Assembly: GCA_021780495.1 (NCBI GenBank)
Contig: JAJXYO010000030.1
Location: 1 to 64,000 of the forward strand
Direction: 5' to 3'
DNA from: Deltaproteobacteria bacterium
GTDB taxonomy: Bacteria > Desulfobacterota > Desulfuromonadia > Geobacterales > Pseudopelobacteraceae
Length of the DNA: 64,000 nucleotides
The translations under genes and the position numbers were made by a program. Positions 63,425-64,000 of the stretch are shown in pieces (position 1 is the first letter of the stretch; each line of letters starts with the position of its first letter). A model generated the notes under the pieces. It was not told the origin of the DNA, made no database searches, and worked only from the letters and a program-made list of their open reading frames with translations.

Positions 63425-64000
63425 TCAGGCGGCGTCATTCACCTGCTGCTCATAGACCACGATCGGTTTTTCCTTGTGATAGATGACGTCTTCGCTGATG
63501 ACAACCTCTCTGACGTTTGGCTGGGATGGTACGTCATACATGATATCCAGCATGGAGTTTTCCAGAATGGAACGCAAACCGCGCGCGCCGGTGTTGCGCT
63601 TGAGTGCCTCTTTGGCAATGGCCACCAGCGAGCCGTCGGTAAATCGCAGTCGGACGCCTTCCAGATCAAACAGTTTCTGGTACTGTTTGACCAATGCGTT
63701 CTTGGGTTCCTTGAGAATCTGTACCATGGCATCTTCATCCAGTTCGGTCAGGGTTGCCAACATGGGTAGTCTGCCGATGAACTCCGGTATGTAGCCGTAT
63801 TTGAGCAGGTCGTCAGGCGTGACATTGAGGAGCAGCTCCCCGAGCTTCTTTTCGGCTCGTTTCTTGACATCGGCGCCGAATCCCAGGCTTTTCATGCCGA
63901 TGCGCTGCTGAATGACACTTTCCAGGCCGGCAAAGGCGCCACCGCAAATGAAAAGTATATTGGTGGTATCGACCTTCATGAATTCCTGCTGTGGATGTTT
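63425..64000 (-). CDS. clpX: ATP-dependent Clp protease ATPase subunit ClpX (3' part)
   Basis: The last 191 or so residues of Clp[28 protein letters not shown] (the first residues lie past position 63979), the pore-proximal region, [28 protein letters not shown] with the sensor-II Arg, and [25 protein letters not shown]. ClpX unfolds proteins for ClpP. The 5' end is outside the window. Confidence 0.96.
   Translation of the reverse strand, partial: KHPQQEFMKVDTTNILFICGGAFAGLESVIQQRIGMKSLGFGADVKKRAEKKLGELLLNVTPDDLLKYGYIPEFIGRLPMLATLTELDEDAMVQILKEPKNALVKQYQKLFDLEGVRLRFTDGSLVAIAKEALKRNTGARGLRSILENSMLDIMYDVPSQPNVREVVISEDVIYHKEKPIVVYEQQVNDAA

Overview
The window looks like chromosomal DNA of a Geobacter-like anaerobe (Desulfuromonadota, Geobacterales). 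The main clues are a triheme c7-type cytochrome, a Fur / FeoB / small Cys-rich protein / DtxR-FeoA iron locus, sigma-54 response regulators, PilB- and PilT-type ATPases, a YedF/DUF3343 pair, and a class I iron-sulfur fumarase. I saw no rRNA operon, insertion sequence, prophage or CRISPR array. Most of the window is ordinary core genome in short operons bounded by intrinsic terminators.

Layout. 1-1.3 kb: the start of an unrecognised minus-strand gene with its ribosome binding site inside a hairpin, tRNA-Gln and ispE. 1.5-4.9 kb: putrescine synthesis pair aguA-aguB, a DUF2721 membrane protein and an outer-membrane barrel. 5-9.5 kb: an aminotransferase, a DUF2156 protein and the rpsF-rpsR-DUF2232-rplI operon with a probable S6:S18 autoregulatory leader. 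9.6-18.2 kb: a DUF21/CBS/CorC protein, a giant AsmA protein, lpxC and cysE, fumarase and a monoheme cytochrome. 18.4-26 kb: an S1-domain protein, orphan CheX, a DUF815 ATPase, a porin-like barrel, an FKBP, a CBS-DHH pyrophosphatase and a DEAD-box helicase with a terminator inside its leader. 26.3-31 kb: fur, feoB, a Cys-rich small protein, DtxR-FeoA and apgM. 31-35 kb: a FecR/DUF6600 exported protein, nudC and mltG.

35-48 kb: an HDOD protein translationally coupled to a PilB-like ATPase with tandem cyclic-di-GMP-binding MshEN motifs; rnhB; the ffh / rpsP-khpA-rimM-trmD-SPOUT-rplS translation cluster; yedF/DUF3343; a small membrane protein with a DciA-like protein; a triheme cytochrome behind a sigma-54-like promoter; pilT; and a DUF4388 protein that also carries an MshEN-like motif. 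48-54 kb: ettA, a rubrerythrin-like protein, then a membrane protein abutting a second PilB/GspE-type ATPase. 53-57 kb: a coupled histidine kinase and response regulator whose sigma-54 contact loop is altered. 57-62.6 kb: bioB-bioD-bioA behind a BirA operator, a canonical NtrC-type regulator and a thioesterase. 62.6-64 kb: tRNA-Asp, tRNA-Val, tRNA-Asp, hup and the 3' part of clpX.

The most unusual content is regulatory: the hairpin over the ribosome binding site at the left edge, the attenuator-like leader of the DEAD-box helicase, three pilus/secretion-type ATPases outside a pil operon (one with MshEN motifs, plus an MshEN-like motif in the DUF4388 neighbour of pilT), and the GAFTSA variant of a sigma-54 activator. 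I did not find a clearly new defence or mobile system. Protein names rest on motif recognition by eye; no database search was possible.
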